This document shows, in pieces, positions 15,938-25,813 of a stretch of DNA of 64,000 nt. The position numbers and the translations under genes were made by a program. Under the pieces are notes generated by a model. That model did no database searches. It saw only the letters and a program-made list of their open reading frames with translations, and was not told the origin of the DNA. Position 1 is the stretch's first letter. Every line of letters starts with the position of its first letter. The DNA lies in assembly GCF_900167565.1 (NCBI RefSeq), contig NZ_FUZV01000002.1, positions 1,178,001 through 1,242,000 of the forward strand, read 5' to 3'. This DNA comes from Pseudoxanthomonas indica. GTDB lineage: Bacteria; Pseudomonadota; Gammaproteobacteria; Xanthomonadales; Xanthomonadaceae.

Positions 15938-17440
15938 CTATTGATTCACCCGCTTCAGCGCGGGCGGCACCCAACGTCCGGTCATCACCTCGGCGCGCGG
16001 AGAGTACAGGCGCAGGGTCGGCTGGATGACGCCGGAGGCTGGCGACGGTAGCCAGTTGGATTCCTTGCCCGCACCCGGTGATTGCGGCTGCAGGTACAGA
16101 TCCAGTGAACCATCGCCGTTGAACTGAAGCGCATCGCGATCGCCGATGGCGAACCGGTTGATGGGGTTGGGCACCTGGAATCCCTGCGCGTCGTACATGG
16201 TCAGGGACCAGAAAGCGTCTGCAGGTGGCAGCTGGTCCTTGGCAAAATGCAGGACGTAGCGGGTGCTTCCCTGCAGGGGTTTGCCCTCACTGTCGGCGAA
16301 CACCAGAGGGTAGACCGCATCCTCGGGCAGGTTGGCGCCCAGGCCACCCAGCGCGACCATGGCGCGCCGCAGGTACGACGTGCCGTACGTGCCCATGTTG
16401 TCTGTCGCGTAGTTCCATCCGTTGACGTGCGTGGCGCCACTGCCACGACTGATTTCGGCGGTGATTTCGGCCTGCGCTGCCTTGGCTGCCTCATTGATCA
16501 AGGCCGTGGTCTTGTCATCCAGGGCACCGGCATTCCAGTCCTGGCCTGGCGCAATCCCCAGCGCGCGCAGGCGGAAAAGCATGGGGTAGTCGGTGCCGTG
16601 TGGCGGATATTTCTTCAGCAGCGCCGCAAAGCGCGTGAAGAAGTCCACGCCACTCATCGATTGCACGGTCACCAATGGCGGCGTCTTGTTGTCAACGCTT
16701 TCATCGGTCGGCACGCTGGCCGGCGGCGCATAGTCCTTGCCCCACTGCGACAGCGGTGTCAGCTTGAGCTGGTCCTGGACCTTGTGCACGTTGTCGTAAT
16801 CCGACGGACCATTGGTCTGCGTGCGCTCCATCAGCCAGATCATCGAAGTAGGCGCATCGATGCGTTCCACACCGGCGGGGAGCGAGCCTGACCACCCGGG
16901 AGGCACATAGGCGAAGTGGCCGGCCTTCGTGCCTGTCGTGCGCGAGCCCAGCGACGAGAACACGTCCGTCCACATGTCCAGCGTGGGCACGAGATAGAAA
17001 CGTCCGCCCGTATCGGGCACGCTCAGCACCACCGGACCTTGGCCGAGATCGAGCCAGGCGAACGAATAGAGCGTGTCGAAGTTGAAGCGCACCACGTCGC
17101 GCGCGGAGGCATCCGGGTAGGTGCGGAAGTGTGCGAACTGATTCAGCGGCGCTCGCATCGGCACGCTGGTGGCGTTGGGCACATTGGTGGCCTGCCGTTG
17201 CGTCACGTCCATCAGGATCAACGGATATGCATAGACATAGGCGTCCCGCAGCAACGCGGAGGCCTTGGCTGGATCCATGCTGGCGAGTGTGGACACCACC
17301 GGTGTTGCCGGTGTGACCGGTGAACTCTTGGCCGTCGGTGCTTGCACGGCCGCGTCAGGCGCTGCTGCCTGTTCGCGTTGGCAGCCGCTGGCAACCAGGC
17401 CCATCACGGCAATGAGAGTCGCACTGCGCAGTATCGACAT
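15938..17440 (-). CDS. DUF1254/DUF1214 domain lipoprotein
   Basis: 500 residues from ATG 17440, chosen because it starts a lipoprotein signal (SILRSATLIAVMGLVASGC, lipid Cys about residue 20). A Pro/Ala-rich linker leads to DUF1254 (about 60-185, with DAYVYAYPLILMDVTQ, RFNFDTLYSFAWLDL and GRFYLVPTLDMWTDVF). DUF1214 forms the C-terminus (about 370-500, with FWSLTMYDAQGFQVPNP and LDLYLQPQSPG). These paired domains are widespread in envelope proteins; no function is established. Monocistronic, convergent with the preceding GNAT gene. Confidence 0.88.
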   Translation of the reverse strand: MSILRSATLIAVMGLVASGCQREQAAAPDAAVQAPTAKSSPVTPATPVVSTLASMDPAKASALLRDAYVYAYPLILMDVTQRQATNVPNATSVPMRAPLNQFAHFRTYPDASARDVVRFNFDTLYSFAWLDLGQGPVVLSVPDTGGRFYLVPTLDMWTDVFSSLGSRTTGTKAGHFAYVPPGWSGSLPAGVERIDAPTSMIWLMERTQTNGPSDYDNVHKVQDQLKLTPLSQWGKDYAPPASVPTDESVDNKTPPLVTVQSMSGVDFFTRFAALLKKYPPHGTDYPMLFRLRALGIAPGQDWNAGALDDKTTALINEAAKAAQAEITAEISRGSGATHVNGWNYATDNMGTYGTSYLRRAMVALGGLGANLPEDAVYPLVFADSEGKPLQGSTRYVLHFAKDQLPPADAFWSLTMYDAQGFQVPNPINRFAIGDRDALQFNGDGSLDLYLQPQSPGAGKESNWLPSPASGVIQPTLRLYSPRAEVMTGRWVPPALKRVNQ

Positions 17441-17566
17441 CAGGGGCGTCCTCCAGCGGGCCAGTTCCAGGCCATCATGGGAGGACCATAGCGCGGAGGC
17501 GCGCTGCGGTAATTCAGTATTTCTACCTAGCTCGTCGTCCGCTTGCCGCGCCGGCACGACATTGAC

Positions 17567-18277
17567 TCACGCGTTTGCAAGCGAAACCTGCTCGAAGCCG
17601 GTCACCCGCTCATGCCCGCTGGCATCGGTGCCCAAGCGCGGCTGCGGATAATCCTGCAAGCGATCCACCAACCGCGTCTGCATGCCGGCTTCGCGCGCGG
17701 CATCCAGCTCGGCCACGACGTCGGACAGGAACACGATGTCCGAGGCCGGCAGGCCGATGTGGTCGGCAATGCGGCGATAGCTGTCTGCCTCTCGCTTGCC
17801 ACCGACCTCGGTATCGAACCAACCCGAAATCAACGGCGTCAGATCCCCGGCATCGCTGTGCCCAAAGAACAACTTTTGCGCCGGCACCGAGCCTGACGAG
17901 TACACATACAAAGGCAGGCCTTCCGCATGCCACTGCCGCAGCGCCGGCGCCGCATCCGGATAGATATGGGCGGTGAAATCGGCATCCCGATAGCCCGCGT
18001 CCCAGATCATTCCCTGCAAGGCCTTCAACGCGGTGTGCTTGCGATCTTCGTCAATCCAGCCCTGCAGGGTTTCGACGATGACCTCGTCGTTGCAGATGCT
18101 GCCGTGCTCAATCGCCACGGCATCCAACCAGCGCCGGACCTCCGGCTCGTGGCCGTGCTCGCGGACGAAGCCGGGCAGGGCACGGCGCGCATACGGAAAC
18201 AGCACATCCTTCACGAACGAGATGCTGCTGGTGGTGCCTTCGATGTCGGTGAGGATGGCGCGCGTCACGTGCTTCAT
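17567..18277 (-). CDS. mtnC: Acireductone synthase (enolase-phosphatase E1)
   Basis: HAD-superfamily enzyme of methionine salvage; enolises and dephosphorylates 2,3-diketo-5-methylthiopentyl-1-phosphate to acireductone. 236 residues. Nucleophile motif [15 protein letters not shown] (D-x-E-G-T as in the E1 family), motif II in [12 protein letters not shown], and motif IV in [14 protein letters not shown]. Starts at the ATG overlapping the mtnD stop by 4 bp; the frame continues upstream inside mtnD but is not used. Third gene of the mtnB-mtnD-mtnC operon. Confidence 0.95.
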   Translation of the reverse strand: MKHVTRAILTDIEGTTSSISFVKDVLFPYARRALPGFVREHGHEPEVRRWLDAVAIEHGSICNDEVIVETLQGWIDEDRKHTALKALQGMIWDAGYRDADFTAHIYPDAAPALRQWHAEGLPLYVYSSGSVPAQKLFFGHSDAGDLTPLISGWFDTEVGGKREADSYRRIADHIGLPASDIVFLSDVVAELDAAREAGMQTRLVDRLQDYPQPRLGTDASGHERVTGFEQVSLANA

Positions 18278-18834
18278 TCCGGCTGGGTCAGGCCGTTGTA
18301 ACGAGGAAATTCTTTCGCAATGGTGGTGCCGGTGAAATGACCCACCCAGCCATCCGGTTCGGTGAAGAAGCGGATGGCCACGAAGTGCGGTTCCGGCCCC
18401 ATGTCGAACCAGTGGGTGGCGCCATCCGGCACGGCAATCAAATCGTCCTTGACGCATTCGATCTCGTAGACCTTGTCACCCACGTGCAGGGTGAACAGTC
18501 CGGAGCCGGCGACGAAGAAACGCACTTCGTCTTCCTTGTGGTAATGCTCGTCGAGGAACTTGGCGCGCATTTCTTCGCGCTTGGGGTTGTCCGGGGCGAT
18601 GCTGACCACATCGACCGACTTGAAGCCGCGCTCGGCGACCAGGCGATCAATGTCGGCGCGGTAGGCGTCCATCACCGCTTCCGGGCTCGCGCCGGGTTCA
18701 ATCGGCTTGTTGGCTTTCCAGCGCTCGAACAGCACACCGATCTTCTGCAGCTCGGTGGCGATGAAATCGGGGTCATAGCTGGCGTACTCCGGCGTGGCCG
18801 GGTCGCTGTCGGAAAACAGGCGCAGACGGGTCAT
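18274..18834 (-). CDS. mtnD: Acireductone dioxygenase
   Basis: Cupin-fold dioxygenase (ARD) producing the 2-keto precursor of methionine, or an off-pathway product when nickel replaces iron. 186 residues. Metal ligands visible as the [11 protein letters not shown] cluster (two His and Glu) and GATHWFD (third His). Begins [11 protein letters not shown] at 18834. Overlaps mtnC by 4 bp; mtnB ends 92 bp upstream in transcription. Confidence 0.95.
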   Translation of the reverse strand: MTRLRLFSDSDPATPEYASYDPDFIATELQKIGVLFERWKANKPIEPGASPEAVMDAYRADIDRLVAERGFKSVDVVSIAPDNPKREEMRAKFLDEHYHKEDEVRFFVAGSGLFTLHVGDKVYEIECVKDDLIAVPDGATHWFDMGPEPHFVAIRFFTEPDGWVGHFTGTTIAKEFPRYNGLTQPE

Positions 18835-18926
18835 GGCGAGGGCTCGACGCGTGGGGAAAACCAAGGGTAGCAGGGCGTGACCGCAGATCCAGTCACATTG
18901 TCGGAACTCAGCAGTGCGCGTGCAGC

Positions 18927-19574
18927 CTAGTGGCGGCAGCCGAGCTTGCGCAGCTCCAGTTCGCAATGGAACAGGAACTCGAAGGCCTCCAGATGCCGGC
19001 GCGCTTCGGCCATGTCGCGGCCCCAGGCGTACAGGCCGTGGCCGTCGATCAGATAGCCCCACAGGCATTGCTGATCCAGCAGGGCATCGACCTGGGCGGC
19101 CAGGAAGTTCATGTCCTGGGTGTTGCTGAAGACGGGGACGTCCACGGCGGTCTCATGGGTGCTGTTGCCGTGGAAGGCCTTGAGCAGTTCGTAGCCTTCC
19201 AGGCGGATGTGGCCGGAGCCGGCGTAGAGGCGCGAGGCGATGGTCTGCACCGGCGAGTGCGTGTGCAGGACGCAGCCGATTTCCGGGAAGCGCTTGTACA
19301 ACTGGGTGTGCAGCAGGGTCTCCGCGGAAGGGCGGTGATCGCTGCCGACGGCCTTGCCTTCCCAATCCACCACCATGATGTCGGCTTCCACCAGGCGGCC
19401 TTTGTCGCGGCCGGAGACGGTGATCGCGGCGTGGCGGTCGTCGAGGCGGTGCGAGAAGTTGCTGCTGGTGGCGGGGGTCCAGCCGGCTTGCGAGAGTTCG
19501 CGGATGTTGCTGATCAGCAGCTGGGCGAGTTCGCTGAGGCGGGCGGTGTCGTAGGGGGCGGCGGTGGTGTTCAT
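18927..19574 (-). CDS. mtnB: Methylthioribulose-1-phosphate dehydratase
   Basis: Class II aldolase-fold zinc enzyme. 215 residues from ATG 19574. Seen: [29 protein letters not shown], the zinc-ligand [20 protein letters not shown] and a C-terminal HGLYAWG with the third ligand His. It catalyses dehydration of methylthioribulose 1-phosphate, the step before MtnC. mtnA and the nucleosidase/kinase are not in the window. Likely first gene of the mtnBDC operon. Confidence 0.95.
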   Translation of the reverse strand: MNTTAAPYDTARLSELAQLLISNIRELSQAGWTPATSSNFSHRLDDRHAAITVSGRDKGRLVEADIMVVDWEGKAVGSDHRPSAETLLHTQLYKRFPEIGCVLHTHSPVQTIASRLYAGSGHIRLEGYELLKAFHGNSTHETAVDVPVFSNTQDMNFLAAQVDALLDQQCLWGYLIDGHGLYAWGRDMAEARRHLEAFEFLFHCELELRKLGCRH

Positions 19575-19664
19575 GGCGCTTAGTTTAGCGCCAGCCGTGT
19601 TCAGGTGAGGTGGCGAGTGGGGCAGGACGCAGGCCGAGCAGGCTGGGCGCGAGACTGCGTGAGG

Positions 19665-19770
19665 GAAGTGGGGACAGGCCCTGGCAACAGGGCCTGGAAA
19701 CGTTCCTCGACCTGATCGAGCCCCACTTCTGAGCGATCCAGTCCCTGTTGCCAGGGCCTGTCCCCACTTC
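19665..19770. repeat. 28-bp perfect inverted repeat (REP/MITE-like)
   Basis: The left arm 19665-19692 begins GAAGTGGGGACAGGCCCTGG; the right arm 19743-19770 is its exact reverse complement and ends CCTGTCCCCACTTC. The 50-nt centre shows no gene. Located between mtnB and an APC permease. Long GTGGGGAC-ended palindromes of this type are often non-autonomous elements linked to REP-type (RAYT) transposases, but no transposase is present here. Confidence 0.75.
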
Positions 19771-19828
19771 TGGAGACAGGTTGGCTCGTCATTATCTTGC
19801 GGAGTAGCTGAAGCGGCTTTGTGCGCTC

Positions 19829-21259
19829 TTAGGCTTGGCGCCGCATCTTGCTGTGCTTGTGGCCGTAGAGGAAATACACCGCAAAGCCGACGGCGGTCCA
19901 CACCACCATCAGGAACCAGTTGTGCGCGGTCATCGTCGAGAGCAGGGCGAGGCAGCAGAAGATGCCGGCCAGGCAGATGCCCCAGGCGAAGGGAATGCGG
20001 AAGGGGCGCGGCAGGTCGGGCTGGGTGCGGCGCAGGATGAGCACGCCGGCGCAGACGGCGGCGAAGGCGATCAGGGTGCCCATCGAGGTCAGTTCGCCCA
20101 ACACGTCCAGTGGGAACAGGGCGGCCAGGATGGCGATGCCGATGCCGGTGATGACGGTGTTGATGTGCGGGGTGCGGTATTCGGGATGGATTTTGGTGAA
20201 CACCGGCGGCAGCAGGCCGTCGCGGGCCATGATCATGAAGATGCGCGGTTGGCCGATGATCATCACCAGCACCACCGACGACAAACCAATCAGTGCGCCG
20301 ACTTCCACCACCACGCGCAGCCAGGCCAGTTGTGGGTGTGCGGCCACGGCGGTGACCACCGGCTCGTCGGTGCCCAGCAGGTTGAACGGCACCAGGCCGG
20401 TCATCACGGCCGCCATGGCGATGTAGAGCACGGTGCAGATGGCCAGCGACAGCAGCATGCCGATCGGCAGGTCGCGCTGCGGCTTGTGCGATTCCTGCGC
20501 CGCCACCGACACGGCTTCAAAGCCGATGTAGGCGAAGAACACCAACGCCGCGCCACGCAGCACGCCTTCGAAGCCGTACTTGCCGGGGCCTTCGTTGGCC
20601 GGGATGAAGGGCTGCCAGTTGGCCGGGTCCACGTACTTCCAGCCAGCGAAGATCACCAGGATGATCAGGCCGGTCTTGAGCACCACCATCGCCATGTTCA
20701 TGGCCGATGACTTGCGGATGCCGACGTAGCACAGCCAGGTCAGCAGTAGCACGATGCCGGCGGCGGGCAGGTTGGCGATCGCGCCGGTGGGCTTGAGCTG
20801 TGCATCCAGCGGCGCGCTGACCAGCGACGAGGGCAGGTGGATGCCGAAATGATCCAGCAGGCTGAGGAAGTAGCCGGTCCAGCTCACCGCCACCGCGGAA
20901 GCGGAGACGCCGTATTCGAGTACCAGCATCCAGCCGATGAACCAGGCCGCCAGTTCGCCCAGGGTGGCGTAGGTGTAGGTGTAGGCGCTGCCGGAGACCG
21001 GCACCATCGCCGCGAACTCGGCGTAGGCCAATGCGCAGAAAGTGCAGCAGATGGCGGCCAGCACGAACGACAGCATGATTGCCGGGCCGGCATGGTTGGC
21101 CGCGGCCTGGCCGGTGATCACGAAGATGCCGCCGCCGATCACCGCGCCGATGCCGAGGGCGGTAAGGCCCCAGGGGCCGAGGGTGCGGTGCAGGCTCAGG
21201 CCGTCGGCATCGGCGTGGCTGGCGTGAGGGTGTTTGGTGGCCCAGAGTTGTCCGAACAT
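19829..21259 (-). CDS. APC-family amino acid permease
   Basis: 476 residues, about 12 hydrophobic segments, inner membrane. The amino-acid/polyamine/organocation fold is supported by [15 protein letters not shown] (unwound TM1), the TM2-3 motif [39 protein letters not shown] and [17 protein letters not shown]. It resembles cationic or branched amino-acid permeases of the CAT/YfnA group; the substrate cannot be assigned. Starts 118 bp from the end of a second, similar permease on the same strand (21378-22859); the two are probably a tandem duplication. Confidence 0.9.
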   Translation of the reverse strand: MFGQLWATKHPHASHADADGLSLHRTLGPWGLTALGIGAVIGGGIFVITGQAAANHAGPAIMLSFVLAAICCTFCALAYAEFAAMVPVSGSAYTYTYATLGELAAWFIGWMLVLEYGVSASAVAVSWTGYFLSLLDHFGIHLPSSLVSAPLDAQLKPTGAIANLPAAGIVLLLTWLCYVGIRKSSAMNMAMVVLKTGLIILVIFAGWKYVDPANWQPFIPANEGPGKYGFEGVLRGAALVFFAYIGFEAVSVAAQESHKPQRDLPIGMLLSLAICTVLYIAMAAVMTGLVPFNLLGTDEPVVTAVAAHPQLAWLRVVVEVGALIGLSSVVLVMIIGQPRIFMIMARDGLLPPVFTKIHPEYRTPHINTVITGIGIAILAALFPLDVLGELTSMGTLIAFAAVCAGVLILRRTQPDLPRPFRIPFAWGICLAGIFCCLALLSTMTAHNWFLMVVWTAVGFAVYFLYGHKHSKMRRQA

Positions 21260-21377
21260 CAGTCGATTTCCTGCATCGGCGCGACGCGCAAGGGCGTCGG
21301 CACGGGGATCAAGTGAAGGTATATGCCAGCTGCGAAAAACCGACGGGCCGGCGTTTTGGCGCCGGCCCGGGGTTGAC

Positions 21378-22859
21378 TCATGCTCGCTTGGCGAGGCGGC
21401 TGTTGCGATAGCCGTAGACGAAGTAGATCACCAGGCCGATCGCGGTCCAGCCGGTCATCAGATGCCAATGCTCGGAGAACGGCTGCCAGAACAGGTACAG
21501 GCAGGTGATCGCGCCGAGCGGGCAGACCAGCCAGACAAAGCGAACGCGGAACGGACGCGGCAGGTCGGGGCGCTTGTAGCGCAGCACCAGCACGCCGACG
21601 CAGACGGTGGCGAAGGCCAGCAGCGTGCCCATCGACACCAGGTCGCCAAGCAGGCCAATCGGCAGGAAGCCGGCCAGCAGCGCGGCGAACACGCCGACCA
21701 CGACCGTGCCCACATACGGGGTCTGGAACTTCGGATGGACCTTGGCGAAGAACTTCGGCAGCAGGCCGTCTTTTGCCATCGAGTAGAAGATGCGCGGCTG
21801 GCCCATCAGCATGACCAGGATCACCGAGCTCAGGCCGGCGATGGCGCCAATCTCGACGATGTGCTTGAGCCAGCCCAGGGCGGGATAGGCTTCCAGCGCG
21901 GTCGCCACCGGCTTGGGCGTGCTCAGTTGCGGATACGGCAGCAGGCCGGTCAGCACCAGGGCGACGATGATGTAGATGATGGTGCAGATCACCAGCGAAC
22001 CGAGGATGCCCATCGGCATGTCGCGTTGCGGATTCTTGGCCTCGCCGGCGGCGGTGGAGACCGCATCGAAGCCGATGTAGGCGAAGAACACCGTGGCCGC
22101 GCCGCGGACCACGCCTTCCCAGCCGTAGTGGCCCAGGCCGTTGGCATCGACCACGCGTTCCGGGATGAACGGCACCCAGTTCTGCGCGTTGACGTACTTG
22201 GCGGCGAAGGCCACGAACAACACGATGACGGTGACCTTGATGGCCACGATGATCGAGTTGACGAAGGCCGACTGGGTGATGCCGACGTAGCACAGGCCGC
22301 TGATGGCCGCGATGATGGCCACCGCCGGCAGGTTGATCAGTCCGCCGGTGTAGACCACCGCGCCATTGACCACGTTCAGCGGCGCCGCCGCCAGCGATTC
22401 GGGCAGGCCCATGCCGAAGGTGGCGAGGAAACTGTTGAGATAGCCCGACCAGCCCACTGCGACAGTGGACGAGGCGAACAGATATTCGAGCACCAGGTTC
22501 CAGCCAATGAACCAGGCGACGAACTCGCCGAGGGTGGCATAGGAATAGGAGTAGGCGCTGCCCGAGACCGGCAGCATCGCCGAGAACTCGGCGTAGCACA
22601 GGCCCGCCAGGGCGCAGGCGAAGCCGGCGATGATGAAGCTCAGGACCACGGCCGGGCCGGCGTGTTCGGCGGCAGCGTGGCCGGAGAGAACGAAAATACC
22701 CGCGCCGATGACGGCGCCGATGCCCAGCAGGATCAATTGCCTGCCGGTCAACGTCCGTTTCAGGGTGGCTTCGCCTTCCAGGCTGCCTTCGACCGGTTCA
22801 CCAGCATCCACGTGGCCGGCCGGCTCCACCGGCTTGACCCTGAAAAGAGATTTGAGCAT
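21378..22859 (-). CDS. APC-family amino acid permease (paralogue)
   Basis: 493 residues from ATG 22859. An N-terminal cytoplasmic extension of about 35 residues (KPVEPAGHVDAGEPVEG) precedes TM1. Motifs parallel to the neighbour: [57 protein letters not shown] and GQPRIFYSMAKDGLLP. About 12 membrane segments. The start is chosen because ATG 22859 begins the family-like sequence; the frame extends to 23069 but overlaps the divergent Nudix gene. Likely transports amino acids; specificity unknown. Confidence 0.9.
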   Translation of the reverse strand: MLKSLFRVKPVEPAGHVDAGEPVEGSLEGEATLKRTLTGRQLILLGIGAVIGAGIFVLSGHAAAEHAGPAVVLSFIIAGFACALAGLCYAEFSAMLPVSGSAYSYSYATLGEFVAWFIGWNLVLEYLFASSTVAVGWSGYLNSFLATFGMGLPESLAAAPLNVVNGAVVYTGGLINLPAVAIIAAISGLCYVGITQSAFVNSIIVAIKVTVIVLFVAFAAKYVNAQNWVPFIPERVVDANGLGHYGWEGVVRGAATVFFAYIGFDAVSTAAGEAKNPQRDMPMGILGSLVICTIIYIIVALVLTGLLPYPQLSTPKPVATALEAYPALGWLKHIVEIGAIAGLSSVILVMLMGQPRIFYSMAKDGLLPKFFAKVHPKFQTPYVGTVVVGVFAALLAGFLPIGLLGDLVSMGTLLAFATVCVGVLVLRYKRPDLPRPFRVRFVWLVCPLGAITCLYLFWQPFSEHWHLMTGWTAIGLVIYFVYGYRNSRLAKRA

Positions 22860-23047
22860 TCGCGATGTCCCCAGGTTGTGTGTCCGGTCTTGGCCGGCGC
22901 ATTTCGTCATGAAGCGGTCACGGACCCGTGGGCGGTCCGTGCATTGCAGCGCCGTACCTTGCCAAACAGAGCCCATCAGCACAAGCGCAAACGCAGCATC
23001 GGCCCGATAATGTGAGCAACAAAGGCAGGATGGACAACTGAACAGGC

Positions 23048-23638
23048 ATGAGCCCGCGCGAATCCCCATTGTTGGAACAATTGCAGGCCTATCGGCAGCG
23101 CTGGCCGGAGGAGGCGGCGACGGTCGATGAGTTCGAAACCCTGCTGGGGGATCCGCACGACCCGTTCGTCCGCGATCGGCTGGCTGGCCATTTCACCGGC
23201 GGAGTCTGGCTGGTGAGCGCCGACGGCGCACGCATCCTGATGACCCACCACCGCAAACTGCAGCGCTGGCTGCAACTGGGCGGGCATGCCGATGGCGATA
23301 CCGACATGGCGCAGGTGGCGTTGAAGGAAGCCGAAGAGGAATCCGGCCTGACCGATTTACGGGTGGAGGCGGACGCGATATTCGACCTGGACCGCCACTG
23401 GATTCCCGAACGCAAGGACGTTCCCGGCCACTGGCATTACGACGTGCGCTATGTGGTGCGGGCCCAAGGCAGCGAAGCGTTCGTGGTCAGCGAGGAATCG
23501 CTGGACCTGGCCTGGCGCGAGATCGCGCCGATGGCGCAGGATCCGGATGAGTCGATGAGCCGGATGGCCAGGAAGTGGTTGGCGCGCAGAGAGAGAGTCG
23601 GCACTGAAGTGCCTCCCCCTCACGGCGGAACGCGCTGA
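23048..23638 (+). CDS. Nudix hydrolase
   Basis: 196 residues with the Nudix domain in the centre. The Nudix helix is GHADGDTDMAQVALKEAEEE followed by SGL: the metal-binding EExG core is conserved, but the usual E at position 7 is T and the R before E is K. Preceded by WLQLGGHA. Substrate (nucleotide sugar, dinucleoside polyphosphate or other) cannot be predicted. Starts at ATG 23048, divergent from the APC gene, and ends one base from the convergent HAD gene. Confidence 0.8.
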   Translation: MSPRESPLLEQLQAYRQRWPEEAATVDEFETLLGDPHDPFVRDRLAGHFTGGVWLVSADGARILMTHHRKLQRWLQLGGHADGDTDMAQVALKEAEEESGLTDLRVEADAIFDLDRHWIPERKDVPGHWHYDVRYVVRAQGSEAFVVSEESLDLAWREIAPMAQDPDESMSRMARKWLARRERVGTEVPPPHGGTR

Positions 23639-23639
23639 C

Positions 23640-24323
23640 TCAACTACGCGCCACGACCTCGTCGATATGGCGCAGCAGGTCGGCGGGATCCTCATAGACC
23701 CGGAATGCACCGCTGCGCTCCAGTTCTTCCTGCCCGTAACCACCGGACAGCAGGCCCACCCCCAAGGCACGCGCGCGCTGGGCGGCGAGCATGTCCCAGA
23801 TGCTGTCGCCGAGCACCAGCGACTGGTGGATATCCACGCCCAGCGCGTCGGCCGCCGCCAGGAACAGATCCGGATCCGGCTTGGCATGGCGCACGAGGTC
23901 GCGGGTGATCACCGGCACCTTGGCCGGATCGACGCCAAGCACTTCCAGATTGTGCGCAGCGGTCTCCATGCGGCCGCTGGTGGCGATCGCCCAGGGGATG
24001 CCGCTGTCGGTCAGGAAATCGAGCAGTTCGCGCGCGCCGGGCAGCGGCTTGATCGGCTGCAGCGCCGAATTGCGTTTGTACGCCTCGGCATGCCACTGGC
24101 GCAGTCGCGCCAGCCGTTCCTCGGTGATGTCGATGCCGGTTTCGCGCAGCAGGATGTGGGTGAACAAGCCCCCGCTCATGCCGATCTTGCGGTGGATGCG
24201 CCAGACCGACAAGTCCACGCCTTCGCGATCCAGCGCTTCCTTCCAGGCCAACACATGCTGGTAGACGCTGTCGACCAGGGTGCCATCGAGATCAAACAGG
24301 AACGCCGTCTGGGCGCGGGGCAT
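23640..24323 (-). CDS. HAD-superfamily hydrolase (phosphoglycolate-phosphatase-like)
   Basis: 227 residues. All four HAD motifs are seen: FLFDLDGTLVDS (nucleophile Asp, I), AIATSGR (II), a Lys in RHAKPDPDLF (III) and VLGDSIWDM (IV). An alpha-helical cap of about 65 residues lies between motifs I and II, as in phosphoglycolate phosphatase and beta-phosphoglucomutase. Substrate not determinable. The ATG at 24323 follows serA on the same strand by 53 bp, but a likely serA terminator lies between. Confidence 0.85.
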   Translation of the reverse strand: MPRAQTAFLFDLDGTLVDSVYQHVLAWKEALDREGVDLSVWRIHRKIGMSGGLFTHILLRETGIDITEERLARLRQWHAEAYKRNSALQPIKPLPGARELLDFLTDSGIPWAIATSGRMETAAHNLEVLGVDPAKVPVITRDLVRHAKPDPDLFLAAADALGVDIHQSLVLGDSIWDMLAAQRARALGVGLLSGGYGQEELERSGAFRVYEDPADLLRHIDEVVARS

Positions 24324-24340
24324 GGCAGGCTCCTAATCGG

Positions 24341-24371
24341 AAAACGCCGCCGGCCCCGGGCGCGGCGGCGT
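24341..24371 (-). terminator. Rho-independent terminator after serA
   Basis: Stem ACGCCGCCG (24344-24352) with CGGCGGCGT (24363-24371); on the minus strand a short T-run (complement of 24341-24344) follows. Separates serA from the HAD gene. Confidence 0.55.
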
Positions 24372-24376
24372 CGAAA

Positions 24377-25618
24377 TCAAAACAGGATGCGGGTGCGCAG
24401 CGTGCCCGGGATGTTGGACAAGGCTTCGCGCAGCTCGGCGCCCTGTTCTTCCGAAGCGGTCACGTCAATCACCACATAGCCGACCTTGGCATCCGTGCGC
24501 AGGAACTGGCCGTCGATGTTCAATCCCAGGCGGCTGAAGATTTCATTGATCTGCGACAGCACGCCCGGCACATTGCGATGGATGTGCAGGATGCGGCGGC
24601 TGCCGTCGTGGCCGGGCAGGGTGACCTCGGGGAAGTTGACCGCCGACAGGGTCGAGCCATTGTCGCTGTAGCGCACCAGCTTGGCCGCCACTTCCACGCC
24701 GATGTTGTCCTGCGCTTCCAGCGTGCTGCCGCCCACGTGCGGGGTGAGGATCACGTTGTCGATGCCGCGCAGCGGCGACTCGAAGGGATCGGCGTTGCCC
24801 TTGGGCTCGACCGGGAACACGTCGACCGCCGCGCCGCCGACCTGGCCCGAGCGCAGCGCACCGGCCAGCGCGTCGATATCGACCACGGTGCCGCGCGAGG
24901 CGTTGATCAGGTGGCCGCCGCGCTTCATGGCGTGGATCTGCTCGCTGCCGAACATGCCCTGGGTGGAGGCGGTTTCCGGCACGTGCAGGGTCACCACGTC
25001 GCTGCGTTCCAGCAGGTCCTGCAGGCTGGTGGCCGAACGCGCATTGCCCAGCGAGAGCTTGGTTTCGATGTCGTGGAAGATCACCTGCATGCCGATCGCT
25101 TCGGCCAATACGCCCACCTGGGTGCCGATATGGCCGTAACCGATGATGCCCAGGGTCTTGCCGCGCGCCTCATGGCTGCCGGCGGCCGACTTGGACCAGC
25201 CGCCGCGATGGCATTCGGCATTCTTCTGCGGAATGCCGCGCATCAGCATGATCGCCTGGGCGATGACCAGTTCGGCCACGCTGCGGGTGTTGGAATAGGG
25301 GGCGTTGAAGACCGGGATGCCGGCCAGTTCGGCCGCGTCCAGATCCACCTGGTTGGTGCCGATGCAGAAGCAACCCACCGCAATCAGGCGGCGCGCCTGC
25401 GCCAGCACGTCGGCGCTGAGGTGGCTGCGCGAACGGATGCCGATGATGTGGGCTTCGGCGATGCGCCTTTTCAGCTCTTCTTCCGGCAGCGACTTCTCAT
25501 GGAATTCGATCTGCGAGTAACCCGCCGCGCGGAAGGTGTCCACAGCCGTCTGGCTGACCCCTTCGAGCAACAGTACGCGGATGTCCTGCTTGGGGTACGA
25601 GGTCTTCTTGGTCGACAT
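24377..25618 (-). CDS. serA: D-3-phosphoglycerate dehydrogenase
   Basis: First committed enzyme of serine synthesis, NAD-linked oxidation of 3-phosphoglycerate. 413 residues, the E. coli short-type length: substrate domain, Rossmann domain with GIIGYGHIGTQ and a C-terminal ACT domain (about 340-413) for serine feedback. Catalytic residues in NASRGTVVD (Arg), FPVEP (Glu) and LTPHVGGST (His). Starts at ATG 25618; an upstream in-frame extension is not needed. Divergent from a D-2-hydroxyglutarate dehydrogenase, a biochemically meaningful arrangement (see findings). Confidence 0.95.
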   Translation of the reverse strand: MSTKKTSYPKQDIRVLLLEGVSQTAVDTFRAAGYSQIEFHEKSLPEEELKRRIAEAHIIGIRSRSHLSADVLAQARRLIAVGCFCIGTNQVDLDAAELAGIPVFNAPYSNTRSVAELVIAQAIMLMRGIPQKNAECHRGGWSKSAAGSHEARGKTLGIIGYGHIGTQVGVLAEAIGMQVIFHDIETKLSLGNARSATSLQDLLERSDVVTLHVPETASTQGMFGSEQIHAMKRGGHLINASRGTVVDIDALAGALRSGQVGGAAVDVFPVEPKGNADPFESPLRGIDNVILTPHVGGSTLEAQDNIGVEVAAKLVRYSDNGSTLSAVNFPEVTLPGHDGSRRILHIHRNVPGVLSQINEIFSRLGLNIDGQFLRTDAKVGYVVIDVTASEEQGAELREALSNIPGTLRTRILF

Positions 25619-25813
25619 GGAGGAAGAGCAAGGCAAGCGGCAATGGGGCTTTGCACTATGCCAGAAGCAGGCCGCCGATGCTGCATTGCCGCACACCCGG
25701 CCGCCCGGTCCGCAAATGGTTGCAGACGCAACGTCAGCAGCGGCGCCTCAGTGCTGGACGGCCTCCGGCATCGCTGGCACGCTGGCGCTCCCCTCTTGAT
25801 GCCCTGACTGATC

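Noticed and set aside
21234..23015. 593-codon plus-strand frame over the APC permeases
   Set aside because: His/Gly/Asp/Arg-rich shadow of two well-supported permeases on the minus strand.
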